From: Synergistales bacterium
GTDB taxonomy: Bacteria > Synergistota > Synergistia > Synergistales > Aminobacteriaceae
DNA: 64,000 nucleotides
Direction of reading: 5' to 3'
NCBI GenBank assembly: GCA_025997955.1
Contig: BNVH01000003.1
Span: forward strand, 27,407 to 91,406
Both the position numbers and the translations under genes were made by a program. Position 1 is the first letter of the stretch, and each line of letters opens with the position of its first letter. A model generated the notes under the pieces. The model did no database searches. It worked only from the letters and a program-made list of their open reading frames with translations, and had not been told where the DNA came from. Below are positions 50,736 through 59,800 of the stretch, in pieces.

Positions 50736-50776
50736 GATAATATTCCTCCTATATAAAAAGACTATGTAATCTTTAT

Positions 50777-50804
50777 ATTATACTACTTATATGAACAATG
50801 TAAA
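50777..50804 (-). promoter_or_regulatory. Promoter of the nitroreductase gene
   Basis: Minus strand TTTACA (50799-50804), 16-base spacer, TATAAT (50777-50782), 42 bases before the start. AGGAGG follows before the ATG. Confidence 0.78.
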
Positions 50805-50876
50805 TTTTCATAAAAACAAGTCTGAATAGTGTAAAATACGCCTGTGAGGAATTTTTTTTACCAAGGAGGATTTATT

Positions 50877-51929
50877 TTGGGAGTTCTTGCGCGTTATGCT
50901 TCATTGTTGCCTGTCACCGACGCCACGCCGAACGTGAACCTCGAGGAGGGCAGTACGCCTCTTGTGCTGTTGTCGCGTTTGGGTGAGCGTCTTGGGATAA
51001 AACTATGGGGGAAATTAGAGGGTTGCAATCCGTCCGGCTCGTTCAAGGACCGCGGCATGGTCTTGGCTGTGGCCAAGGCTTTGGAGGACGGAGCTAAGGC
51101 CTTGATTTGCGCCTCCACCGGCAATACGTCAGCGTCGGCGTCGGCTTACGCTGCCGCGTCTGGCGTTCCGTGTTTTGTGCTTTTGCCCGCCGGTAAAGTC
51201 GCCTTGGGCAAATTAGCTCAGGCTCTGATGTACGGAGCTACGGTCATAGCCGTAAAAGGAAACTTCGATAAAGCGCTTGAATTGGCTCGTCTCGCCGCCG
51301 AGCAAAAAGGCTGCGCCATAGTAAACTCCGTCAACCCATATCGCCTCCTTGCGCAACGGACTGGCGCCTGGGAGATATGCGAACAGCTCAGCGACGCCCC
51401 CGACTGGCATGTCATACCAGTAGGCAACGCCGGAAACATCAGCGCCTACTGGGCCGGCTATACTGAGTACAAAAGGCTTGGTAAGGCAAGCAAACTGCCG
51501 CGTATGATGGGCTTTCAGGCGGAAGGCGCCTCGCCATTGGTCACGGGCAAGCCGTGCCCCGCGCCTGAGACCGTCGCTACCGCGATACGCATAGGCAACC
51601 CGGTCAGCGCGCAACTTGCCAAGGCGGCGGTGGCGGAGTCGGGCGGGGAGTTCAACTCCGTCACGGACGGCGAGATTTTGAGCGCCCAACGTCTTCTCGC
51701 GGCGCTTGGAGGCGTGTTTGCGGAGCCGGCGTCATGCGCGCCTCTCGCTGGGCTTATCAAACTAAAATCCCAAGCCCGTCTTCCGGAGGGCATAACAGTA
51801 ACTATGGTTTTGACCGGCAATGGTCTGAAAGATCCCGATACGGCCATGAGTCAAGTCGGGCGTCCGGTCGAGATTGGCGATACGTTGGACGAACTGCTTC
51901 GCGTCATAGAGGGAAGCGCTGTTAAATGA
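50877..51929 (+). CDS. thrC: Threonine synthase
   Basis: PLP enzyme converting O-phosphohomoserine to threonine. About 350 residues, the short thrC type. PLP lysine in NPSGSFKDRGMVLAVAKALE (Lys near residue 54); phosphate-binding ASTGNTSASASAYAAASGVP; VGNAGNISAYWAGYTEYKRL; and VLTGNGLKDPDTAM. Start is a TTG at 50877 with AAGGAGG seven bases upstream; the longer open frame begins with the Shine-Dalgarno inside it. Overlaps thrB by 4 bp. With lysC, it covers part of the aspartate pathway; hom and asd are not in the window. Confidence 0.94.
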   Translation: MGVLARYASLLPVTDATPNVNLEEGSTPLVLLSRLGERLGIKLWGKLEGCNPSGSFKDRGMVLAVAKALEDGAKALICASTGNTSASASAYAAASGVPCFVLLPAGKVALGKLAQALMYGATVIAVKGNFDKALELARLAAEQKGCAIVNSVNPYRLLAQRTGAWEICEQLSDAPDWHVIPVGNAGNISAYWAGYTEYKRLGKASKLPRMMGFQAEGASPLVTGKPCPAPETVATAIRIGNPVSAQLAKAAVAESGGEFNSVTDGEILSAQRLLAALGGVFAEPASCAPLAGLIKLKSQARLPEGITVTMVLTGNGLKDPDTAMSQVGRPVEIGDTLDELLRVIEGSAVK

Positions 51930-52858
51930 AGACGCCTTTAATCTCGACGCGTATACCGGCGACTAGCGCCAATCTCGGCGCCGGCTTTGACGCGCTCGGC
52001 ATGGCCCTGTCGCTCTACAATATTTTCAATGTGCGCGAACTGCTGCCTGACCGCACTTTTTCGTGCGATGTGGTGGGGGAGGGCGCACGAGAACTCGCGA
52101 AGCCAGAGGATAACATGGTCGTGCAGAGTTATCTCAAGGCCTGTGAGGTGTGGAACGTCAAGCCGCGCGGCTTAGCGCTTGAGTGCCACAATGTCATTCC
52201 GCTTTGCCGCGGGTTGGGTAGTTCGTCGACCGCTGTTGTGGCGGGAGTTTTGTTGGCCGACGCCATAGGCGGGATGAACAAAGACATTGACGAGCTTTTG
52301 AGGGTAATGACTAAAATTGAGGGGCATCCGGACAATGTAGCTCCCTGTTTCTTGGGCGGTATGACCGTCAGTTGTTGGGACGGTAAGGATTTGCGCTATG
52401 TGAAGCTGCCGCCTCTGCCGGAAGACCTGCACGTTGTTGCGGCCGTCCCCGACGTGCTTGTACGCACTCAGGACGCGCGCCGCGCGCTACCTAAAGAAGT
52501 GCCGTTCGGTGACGCGGTGTTCAACCTCGGACGCGCCGCCCTTCTCTGCGCGGCTTGGGCCACGGGACAATGGGAACACCTCGCCTGGGGCATGGCCGAC
52601 CGACTTCACCAGCCATATCGCTCGCGTCTTTTCCCGGGCGGTGAGATAATCATGGACAGAGTGCGTGACATACCCGGTTGCGTTGGTGTGGCGATAAGCG
52701 GCTCCGGGCCTACAGTCGCGGCTTTGGTGCGCGGAGATGTCGGAATGGTTGCAAGCACTTTATGCCGCACATTCTCCGAGCACGGTGTGGCGTCGCAGTT
52801 CTTCGTGCTACGAGGCACGGCGGACGGGGCAAGGGTAGTCAAATATGGAAAAATATAG
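51926..52858 (+). CDS. thrB: Homoserine kinase
   Basis: GHMP-family kinase that phosphorylates L-homoserine for ThrC. 310 residues. STRIPATSANLGAGFDALGM at the start, the GHMP loop NVIPLCRGLGSSSTAVVAGV (about 89-108), KIEGHPDNVAPCFLGG, and GVAISGSGPTVAALV near the C-terminus are all canonical. ATGA overlap with thrC indicates coupling. The short gap to the convergent XRE regulator gene (52859-52903) holds no clear terminator. Confidence 0.96.
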   Translation: MKTPLISTRIPATSANLGAGFDALGMALSLYNIFNVRELLPDRTFSCDVVGEGARELAKPEDNMVVQSYLKACEVWNVKPRGLALECHNVIPLCRGLGSSSTAVVAGVLLADAIGGMNKDIDELLRVMTKIEGHPDNVAPCFLGGMTVSCWDGKDLRYVKLPPLPEDLHVVAAVPDVLVRTQDARRALPKEVPFGDAVFNLGRAALLCAAWATGQWEHLAWGMADRLHQPYRSRLFPGGEIIMDRVRDIPGCVGVAISGSGPTVAALVRGDVGMVASTLCRTFSEHGVASQFFVLRGTADGARVVKYGKI

Positions 52859-52903
52859 ATTGCCATGAATAGGAAAATGTTATAAACGCCAAAAACACGC
52901 TCC

Positions 52904-53323
52904 TCAGAAATTACCGCTGAGATGCCGCGCTTTTATGGCGTCCGCCGCGTAACCCAACGCCAATTTAAGATGGACCGATAGAAACTTCCAGTCTTCTTCT
53001 GTGAGGTTGTCCGCGTCCTTGGCAAAACTACGAAGATATGTCCCAAACTGTGGATCTCCTTTGATGGTGTTCAGGACAAATGTCTTGGCGTCATCGTCGA
53101 GATCCGCAGTTTTAACGTCTTGTTCGACCCCGAGAAGCTCCCGTACGTCACAGCCAAGCTCCCGCGCTATATTGAGCAACATCTCTCCGCTCGGCCCCTT
53201 TGCTCCGGCTTCTATGCGGCTGACGTTTGCCTGAGTGAGGCCGAGGCGCGCCGCAAGGTCTCCTTGATTCAGTCCAAGGGAGCGGCGTTTGGCTCTTATA
53301 TTTGCGCCTATAGACTGTGCCAT
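52904..53323 (-). CDS. XRE family transcriptional regulator
   Basis: 139 residues. Helix-turn-helix domain at about 6-62: IGANIRAKRRSLGLNQGDLA, ARLGLTQANVSRIEAGAKGP, NIARELGCDVRELLGV. The C-terminal 75 residues are helical with no recognised ligand domain (FVLNTIKGDPQFGTYLRSFA, EEDWKFLSVHLKLALGYAAD). GGGGGA precedes the ATG by six bases. A perfect inverted repeat lies 25 bases upstream and probably serves for autoregulation. It is oriented with, and directly downstream of, the CHAT/TPR cluster, but the 91-base gap with the operator implies separate control. Targets unknown. Confidence 0.9.
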   Translation of the reverse strand: MAQSIGANIRAKRRSLGLNQGDLAARLGLTQANVSRIEAGAKGPSGEMLLNIARELGCDVRELLGVEQDVKTADLDDDAKTFVLNTIKGDPQFGTYLRSFAKDADNLTEEDWKFLSVHLKLALGYAADAIKARHLSGNF

Positions 53324-53348
53324 TTAGATTCCCCCTATTTGCCATTAT

Positions 53349-53366
53349 GCAATATAACTATATTGC
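53349..53366. promoter_or_regulatory. Dyad operator upstream of the XRE regulator
   Basis: Perfect 8-bp inverted repeat GCAATATA / TATATTGC with a 2-base centre (18 nt). A further half-site-like ATTATATTGT lies next to it at 53371-53380. The position fits an autoregulatory operator overlapping the AT-rich promoter of the XRE gene. Confidence 0.6.
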
Positions 53367-53414
53367 TATAATTATATTGTTTTTTCGCATAATAGCAAGC
53401 GGCTGAGACAACGC

Positions 53415-54743
53415 CTACTTTCCGCCCCTGCTTGACATATAGTAGCTCATATTAGTCAAGTCGATATGTTGAACCTCTACAGAGCATATTCCGTGACCTT
53501 TGTCAGTGACCACGGACCAAATGCCATACGAATTGGGCAAGGCGCGGCCGATTTCATAGCTAAAAATATTTTCCGTCGCGGTGACCCCTCTGGTGCCTTC
53601 GACCCCGGTCAGTTTGGCGAAATTATCCGTCATTGTCGCTTTGAGCTCCTCAAAGCCGCGCGTGTCGTCATAGTTTAGCTGAACTATGACGGACAAGACA
53701 GCGTCGTTGTAGCCCACTATGTAAAACTGAATTGACGTGGCGTGCGGCGTCAAGAAATCAGGGATTTGTTTTGGAGGGTTTTTGATGGGGTAAAAAGTCT
53801 TCCCATTCTTATCGAACGGCGCGTCCATCAAAGGATGTCCGGATTGCTCCAATTTCTTAATGGCTTCTTTGATATTATCACCGATGGTCACTCCGTAGGC
53901 AATAGGTCTCTGGGCAGGCTTGTTGGCGGGCTTATCAGCAGGTTTTTGCGCCGGTTTCTTGGCGCTTGGCGATTTAGAACTTGCCGGAGCTTTTTTTGCG
54001 GGTTCTTTTTTGGTCTGTTTTGTCTTCCCCGCGTCTTTTTTCTCGCTAACGTCTTTTTGGGAGACTAAAGGCTCGCTCTCCTTGTCCACGACCTGTTCTG
54101 AGGCTTGCTCCGTACCCTGTTCCGTACCTTGTTCCTCATCTGGCTCATCTGGCTCATCTGATTCAGCGCTTTCCTCTGTGGTTTGCTCGGCGTCTTTTGA
54201 CGGATTGTCGGCAAGCAAAACTTCCTCTTGTCTCTCCTCAGCGTCGTTCAACTGCGGCTTATCCGCTTTTGCGCGCCCTGACGTCGGAACTTTTTCAATG
54301 AATTCTCGCGCCATCTCCAAGTTGCGCGACGCCCTCTCTGTCGCCTCCTCGTTATCAGGGGCGGCTAAGAGAGCGTCTTTAAAATATTTTTGCGAGTCTT
54401 CGTAAACGCCGCTGTCGAGATAGATTTCTCCTAACCCTATCAATATCCATACGGCATCCTCACCGCTCGACAAAGCAAGGGCTTTCTCAAACGCCGCCAC
54501 GGCGCTCTTTCTATCCCCAAGATAACGCATACACCAAGCGGACAAATCTATGGCCAATACATCGTTAGGGTCGTTTTCAAGAATCTTCTCATAGAGATTC
54601 AACGCCGCTCTGTAATCGCCGACATCGTAGAGGTTCTTGGCGCGACTGTGCAGAGCTTCATTCGCCGCCTCGCCTCTCTCGGCTGAGGTAACCCCAACGG
54701 CAACGCAGATAGTCAACAGTAAAATCCAAAGCTTTTTCGACAA
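53415..54743 (-). CDS. Exported TPR protein with Pro/Lys-rich linker and C-terminal domain (CHAT cluster)
   Basis: About 442 residues. Signal peptide LSKKLWILLLTICVAVGVTS, cleavage near TSA-ERGE. Three TPR units follow (about 30-140: AKNLYDVGDYRAALNLYEKI, AVAAFEKALALSSGEDAVWI, EDSQKYFKDALLAAPDNEEA). A long low-complexity linker of acidic then Lys/Pro/Ala-rich sequence (about 165-285) joins a C-terminal alpha/beta domain beginning IAYGVTIGDNIKEAIKKLEQ. The plan is the same as the TPR protein at 61429, which is clearly a distant paralog, also in details such as WCMRYLG versus WCERYLG. Start: TTG at 54743 with AAGGAAG seven bases upstream; the ATG at 54767 has no site. Last gene of the cluster. 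Function unknown; a scaffold role is inferred. Confidence 0.82.
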   Translation of the reverse strand: MSKKLWILLLTICVAVGVTSAERGEAANEALHSRAKNLYDVGDYRAALNLYEKILENDPNDVLAIDLSAWCMRYLGDRKSAVAAFEKALALSSGEDAVWILIGLGEIYLDSGVYEDSQKYFKDALLAAPDNEEATERASRNLEMAREFIEKVPTSGRAKADKPQLNDAEERQEEVLLADNPSKDAEQTTEESAESDEPDEPDEEQGTEQGTEQASEQVVDKESEPLVSQKDVSEKKDAGKTKQTKKEPAKKAPASSKSPSAKKPAQKPADKPANKPAQRPIAYGVTIGDNIKEAIKKLEQSGHPLMDAPFDKNGKTFYPIKNPPKQIPDFLTPHATSIQFYIVGYNDAVLSVIVQLNYDDTRGFEELKATMTDNFAKLTGVEGTRGVTATENIFSYEIGRALPNSYGIWSVVTDKGHGICSVEVQHIDLTNMSYYMSSRGGK

Positions 54744-54815
54744 GTTCGATCTTCCTTTCTTGTCCATGTCACGATTACGGTTGCCGCTGTCGCCGTTGGA
54801 TTGGAATAGTCCGAG

Positions 54816-56738
54816 CTACTTCAGCTTCAGAGCTTTTTTCATTTCGAGCGCCGGCACGTAGTCGTTCTTGATCTTGAGGCACTGAGTCAGCCACTCTTGC
54901 AGAGCGGAATTATTTTTGGCTTTATGCGCGGACAAAGCCGCCCAATAAGCGTCTAAGTAGTTATCACCCGCTAATTTAGCCGCACGGCTAAACTGGCGCA
55001 GTGCCAAATCGTACTTGCCGGCGTTGAAGTTCTCGACGGCCTTGGCGCGCTCTTCTATAATAGCGGCCTTAGCCGCCGCGTCGACGTTGAGAGATTCTAT
55101 AACCTCGTTGCCCTCAGTTGGAGGCTCAATTTTCCCCTTCTTGGACAAGGCGGCGGGCTTAGAGGGCGAGGAGGGCTTAGATGATACGTTGTCATTACGG
55201 GCTCCGCCAGAAGAGCTTTGAGGTTTGGATTGCTGAGGTTTAGAGTCCCTTGGTTTGGAGTCCCGTGGCTTGGCGCCCGGCGCTTGAGACTCTCCGGGTT
55301 TCACCATGATGCTCTTGTCCTTGGGAGGAGACATGGCAAAAATCGTCTCCAAAATAGTTTCGTCCAACGACTTTTTCTTGATCCACTCACCCTTGGGATC
55401 TCCTTGAGCCGTATAATGGTATTTTTCCTGTCCGTCGGAGTTTTGGAAATTCATTTCATACAGGAAAGATTTCCAGACAGTAGGCCGGTAACCCTTATAG
55501 CAGTAAATAATTCTGGACTCCCTTATATATCTCTCGAAACCTGGAGCGAAACTATTTATGCTTTGTATGACGCTTTCGACCCCTTGATCGTCATACTCGA
55601 AGATAATCATAGTGCGGACTTCATGCTCGTCGTCCGACCACTTTGTCATGAGTTTATCGGCAATAAGCCGCATATGCTCGTCTTCCTTTAAAATATACAG
55701 GCGTCCGCGCGGGTCTGCGAATCGAATAACAATATTGTCGCCATACCCCATCGCGTCCACATCGGCGTTTCGCCCTATACTGTTTCCCACTGTTTTGACA
55801 AACGGGGAGTATGTTCCCAAGAACTTCTGTACGCCGGCTCCTATATTGTCCAAGCGCTTTTGAAACTGATCCATGTTCCTGCGGTTGAACATCCCCTGGC
55901 CATACGAGAGGTCGTGCATCATCTGAGCCATTCCGCCGTTGTTTTTGTTGTAACGGTTGAGAGCTTCGTTGAGCATATTTACGCCTTCACTCATTCCCTG
56001 AACCGATACCCAAATTATTTGCGGCAGATGAGAGAGGATATCACCCATACCCTTTATGGCTTTCTCTCCCGGCTCCACGACCTCCTGATCTAATATTGCC
56101 TTCTCCTCTTCGCTCATATCGTTAGCGTCGAATTTACGCGCCATGTTATGCGCTGTCGCTATGGCTCCGTTCCCCGCTATCTCGATATTCTTAGTCCGCG
56201 CGTCAAGCTGTTGTTCCGTCAAATCATCAAGTTGCAGCGTGTTGACCACGGTTTCCATCGACGTATAGAAAGTCTTGACGATATACACAGAACCCTCGTC
56301 GCTGCCGATGGTCCGCAAAATATCCAATTGACGGTCCGTCAGCGTCTTGAGCTCAACGAGAACCGCGCGGGCCTCTGGAATACGGCGCTCCAAATCGCTC
56401 CTTAGCGAAGAAGTATCAGCATTGTTCGATTTTGCGTTGTAATAATTGGTTTGCGCATTCTGAGCCGCGCTGATAATGCGGTGAATCTCAACCTTTCTCG
56501 CGTTTATCATCCCAAGTTCTTTCTCCTCGGCCGTCTTCCCCGCCTTGCGAGCTATTTTCTGCGTCGCTATGTTCTGCGTAGTGTCCGCGCCTTGGATACC
56601 CTGAAGCTCATAGACACCGGCCTCAGTCGAGACACTGCTCGTCACCATAGCGTCAAGCACCGCCGCAGCTATAGCCAACGTAGCAAAAGCCAACACCAAC
56701 CAAATCACCATAGTCCAACTAATTCTCTTCTGTGCCAT
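54816..56738 (-). CDS. Membrane-anchored helical protein with C-terminal TPR (CHAT cluster)
   Basis: 640 residues, no recognised family. A single hydrophobic helix near the N-terminus (WTMVIWLVLAFATLAIAAAV, about 8-28) acts as an uncleaved anchor or signal. Residues 60-270 are helical and charged, possibly coiled-coil (NSDTSSLRSDLE-like, AVLVELKTLTDRQLDILRTI). The centre (about 330-470) is mixed: GDNIVIRFADPRGRLYILKE, TMIIFEYDDQGVESVIQSIN, YCYKGYRPTVWKSFLYEMNF. A Ser/Pro/Lys-rich linker (about 495-560) with tandem PRDSK units leads to a C-terminal TPR pair (FNAGKYDLALRQFSRAAKLA, ALQEWLTQCLKIKNDYVPAL). It lies 68 bases after the CHAT gene. It may tether the protease assembly to the membrane. 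Confidence 0.8.
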   Translation of the reverse strand: MAQKRISWTMVIWLVLAFATLAIAAAVLDAMVTSSVSTEAGVYELQGIQGADTTQNIATQKIARKAGKTAEEKELGMINARKVEIHRIISAAQNAQTNYYNAKSNNADTSSLRSDLERRIPEARAVLVELKTLTDRQLDILRTIGSDEGSVYIVKTFYTSMETVVNTLQLDDLTEQQLDARTKNIEIAGNGAIATAHNMARKFDANDMSEEEKAILDQEVVEPGEKAIKGMGDILSHLPQIIWVSVQGMSEGVNMLNEALNRYNKNNGGMAQMMHDLSYGQGMFNRRNMDQFQKRLDNIGAGVQKFLGTYSPFVKTVGNSIGRNADVDAMGYGDNIVIRFADPRGRLYILKEDEHMRLIADKLMTKWSDDEHEVRTMIIFEYDDQGVESVIQSINSFAPGFERYIRESRIIYCYKGYRPTVWKSFLYEMNFQNSDGQEKYHYTAQGDPKGEWIKKKSLDETILETIFAMSPPKDKSIMVKPGESQAPGAKPRDSKPRDSKPQQSKPQSSSGGARNDNVSSKPSSPSKPAALSKKGKIEPPTEGNEVIESLNVDAAAKAAIIEERAKAVENFNAGKYDLALRQFSRAAKLAGDNYLDAYWAALSAHKAKNNSALQEWLTQCLKIKNDYVPALEMKKALKLK

Positions 56739-56806
56739 GATAAAATATTCTCTCCTTTGCCATTAGGTAAAAAATAAAATCCTAACTCGTTCTTTCTCAG
56801 GAAAAT

Positions 56807-59800
56807 TTACCAAGGAATCCCAACGTACTTAAAAATAGCCCAGTCTTGCGGTTGCATATAAAGCCCATTCGAATCCACATATAGCTCCACTATGGCGGCA
56901 TGAAGAGCATCAGCTGGTAACATACCCTTACCGTCAAGAATATAGGAATATATTTTCTCCATGAAAGTCGGTGCTGTGGCATCTGGGGCTGTCCATCGTG
57001 TAAGAATTGCTCCCTTTACACCTCCTGCCAATAGTACCGTGGATAGGCCGAACATACCGTCACCGACATAGAGGTCTCCCAAGCCTGTATTACAAGCGGA
57101 AAGAGTTATGAGCTCAGCGTTCCATTTTACGGTCGCCAATTCCCCCATCTGCAAAAACGAATCATTCTCCATGTCGAGCACCGGCGAAAGCACAAGACCG
57201 GGTTGAAGATCGGAGATAGCATTTCGGTCGTAAGCGTGACAGGCGAAGTGAATGTATCGGTATTGTCCGGGGTCACTCTCAAAGAACTTACTTTCCGAAG
57301 CATCTCCCGCTAATAACTTGTCAGGTGTTGTTTTCTTGCTATTCTTTAATAAGTTACTCAGCTTGATAGCCTCATCTTGTGCGCCATCCAGAGGTTTTAT
57401 GCTACTGCGTTGAGCGAAGGCTTTCTTGACATCCGCTGCCAATCTGTTGTTTTCCTTTGTCTTCTCAAGATTTTCGCTCCAGATGTTCTTCAAAAAATTG
57501 GCATTGTCAGAAAGAGCCTCTTTCAATGACGGCACACCTTTCAAGTGTTCGTCCAATAGTTTTCTGATTGCAGGGTCGAGCTTAGCAGTCCTCTCTAATT
57601 TACCTGAAAGGTTGTTGAGTGTGAATAATGTTGCGTAGGCGGGATCAGCGACAAGCAAAAGAGAGTTGTCCTTTGGAATTTTGGTCTTTTTTGCCTGTGT
57701 AAGCAAAAAGGCACTAGGCAACTCAGCAAACGTCCATTTTTTAACCAAATATTCTAAGGAGTTGTCGTCCTTGGCGCTTTGCATGGCCTCAAAAGGAAGC
57801 ACATAGAGTATGTCGTGCGGTATTATTAGCAGTTTTTTCAATTTTCCGCATTTATCGGCAACCGGACGAAAGAGTTTATTTGCGACGTCATTAGGGAAAA
57901 GGCCGCAAGCAGTCACAAGCGGTCGACCGCCCCCCTCGCGAAATTTACTCTCGCTTGCCTCGTATTCCGTTGTGCCTCTGATTTTAGAGCGCATCCAATA
58001 CGAATAGCCGAAAATAGAGTCGTAATCAACATCCGGTAGAGGGATAACCTCTGCTCCCGCAGACTTGCTCAACAAAATCGCAAACGACAGCTGCGGTGAA
58101 ATATAATAATCGACCAATCCCCAATCTCCCGGAAGCATTTTGCGAATTTCGTCAGCTGTTGGGATGTCTCTGATGTCCACGTCCACAGTTTGTCCGCCGA
58201 CAAGTTTAGCGCGGTCTTTCAGATTATCTGATATACGATCGTTAATCTTGTTCATTTCTTCGCGCTGTCCGTTGGAGTCAGCCTGATTATATGCCCCCTC
58301 TAGAGTCACACGATCTCTTTCAAGGCGGTACAACTCATCTTTGTCCTCCAATGATAGAGCGTTCAAAAATTCTCCGCCTGTTGTGGCCAAAAGTTCGCGC
58401 CACTGCCGGCTTTTCATTCCCTCAAGGTATTTCCACAGCTTCTCGATTCTTTCTTCAGAAGGGTTTTCCCTCCAATACTCGAAAGAAGAACGAATCGCTC
58501 CGCTATACATAGCAACTCTATCGAATGTCGCCTGACTGGTAGTACCTTCTAAGGGATGAATCTCCGCCATATAATCCAATGCCTCATCGTAAAAATCTAT
58601 GGCCTTAGAATAATTCTGACGACTTTCGGCAATACTGGCCAAAACGCCGTAAGCGCGCCAGTGCATCTCGGGTTGGACTTTGAGATTTTCAACAGACACA
58701 CCCTTAGAACCGGATGGAGATTTTATAAAGGATAACAACTCCTGAGCGGTTTTTTCCGCGTTTTCCGTGTTCGAGAGTGTGCGCGAAACACGCGCACTCA
58801 GCTCCAACAGGTGCAATCTATCTTCGTAGGAAACATTACCCTTAGCCGCTAAAAGAGATGTTATATTTTCATTTTCTTCAATGAGCCCCATTAACGCTAA
58901 TTTATCCGCCGCGGCGCGCAGTTTCGCTATTTTTTCAAGCGACGCGCCCTTGCCGAAAGACTTATCAAAAGAATCTTTGGCTACGCCGATAGAAGTACTT
59001 AGTTGTTTTAGAAAATCCTCCCAACTCTTTGCGGTTTTTGGCGCAATACCCAGCTCTCGCATTATAGCTACGTAACGGCGTACATTGCGCCATGCGTCAA
59101 GATACCTCAGCATATCAGAACCTGCGTCAACAGAGAGCAAGAAGTATGTGGGCGCTCCTCTATCAAGTAGCCCCTTCGCCACAGTGTCCAATTCTCTCTG
59201 TTGATTGTCAATTTTGCTCTTGATAGAATTGTATAACTTCTGCTCCTTGGGTTTCCCGTTCTCATCAACCATACGTTCAAGGTCATTTTTCAAAGATACC
59301 AAAGACGGATGAGCGGTTTCAAGCAAACGTAAAAGAGTTTTCTTGATTTCTTCTTGAGAGGGTTTGGATTGTGCGGTTCGCGAAAACAGAGTCTTTCGCA
59401 TTTTGTCTTTTAGTGCTTGTGGCATGGGGTCACCTGCGATTATGGCCTTTTGCAGTTCTTCAAACTTCTCACCGCGCTTCGAAGATAATATTGCCCCCAT
59501 AGCGCCGAGGGTTTTTATATCTCGTTCCGTAATAGAATCCTTTTTATCCGCATCCTTTGCGTCCGGCTCTTTTGCGTCCGTGTCGGTTGCCTCTACAAAA
59601 ATACCACCGGTCTGTACAACAAGCTCTTTTTTAGGCTTAGATAGAAGCCCACCTCCAGCTAAGGTGCGCAGAAGGTTCAATGTCGTATTATAGGCACGCT
59701 CGACGTACTCTTTTTCGTAAGCTTCCTTTCCATGAGCGGACAATTCCCGAATCGCGTTCTCCGCGTCCCGCGTCATGCTCAACCACTTATCAGTCGTGCG

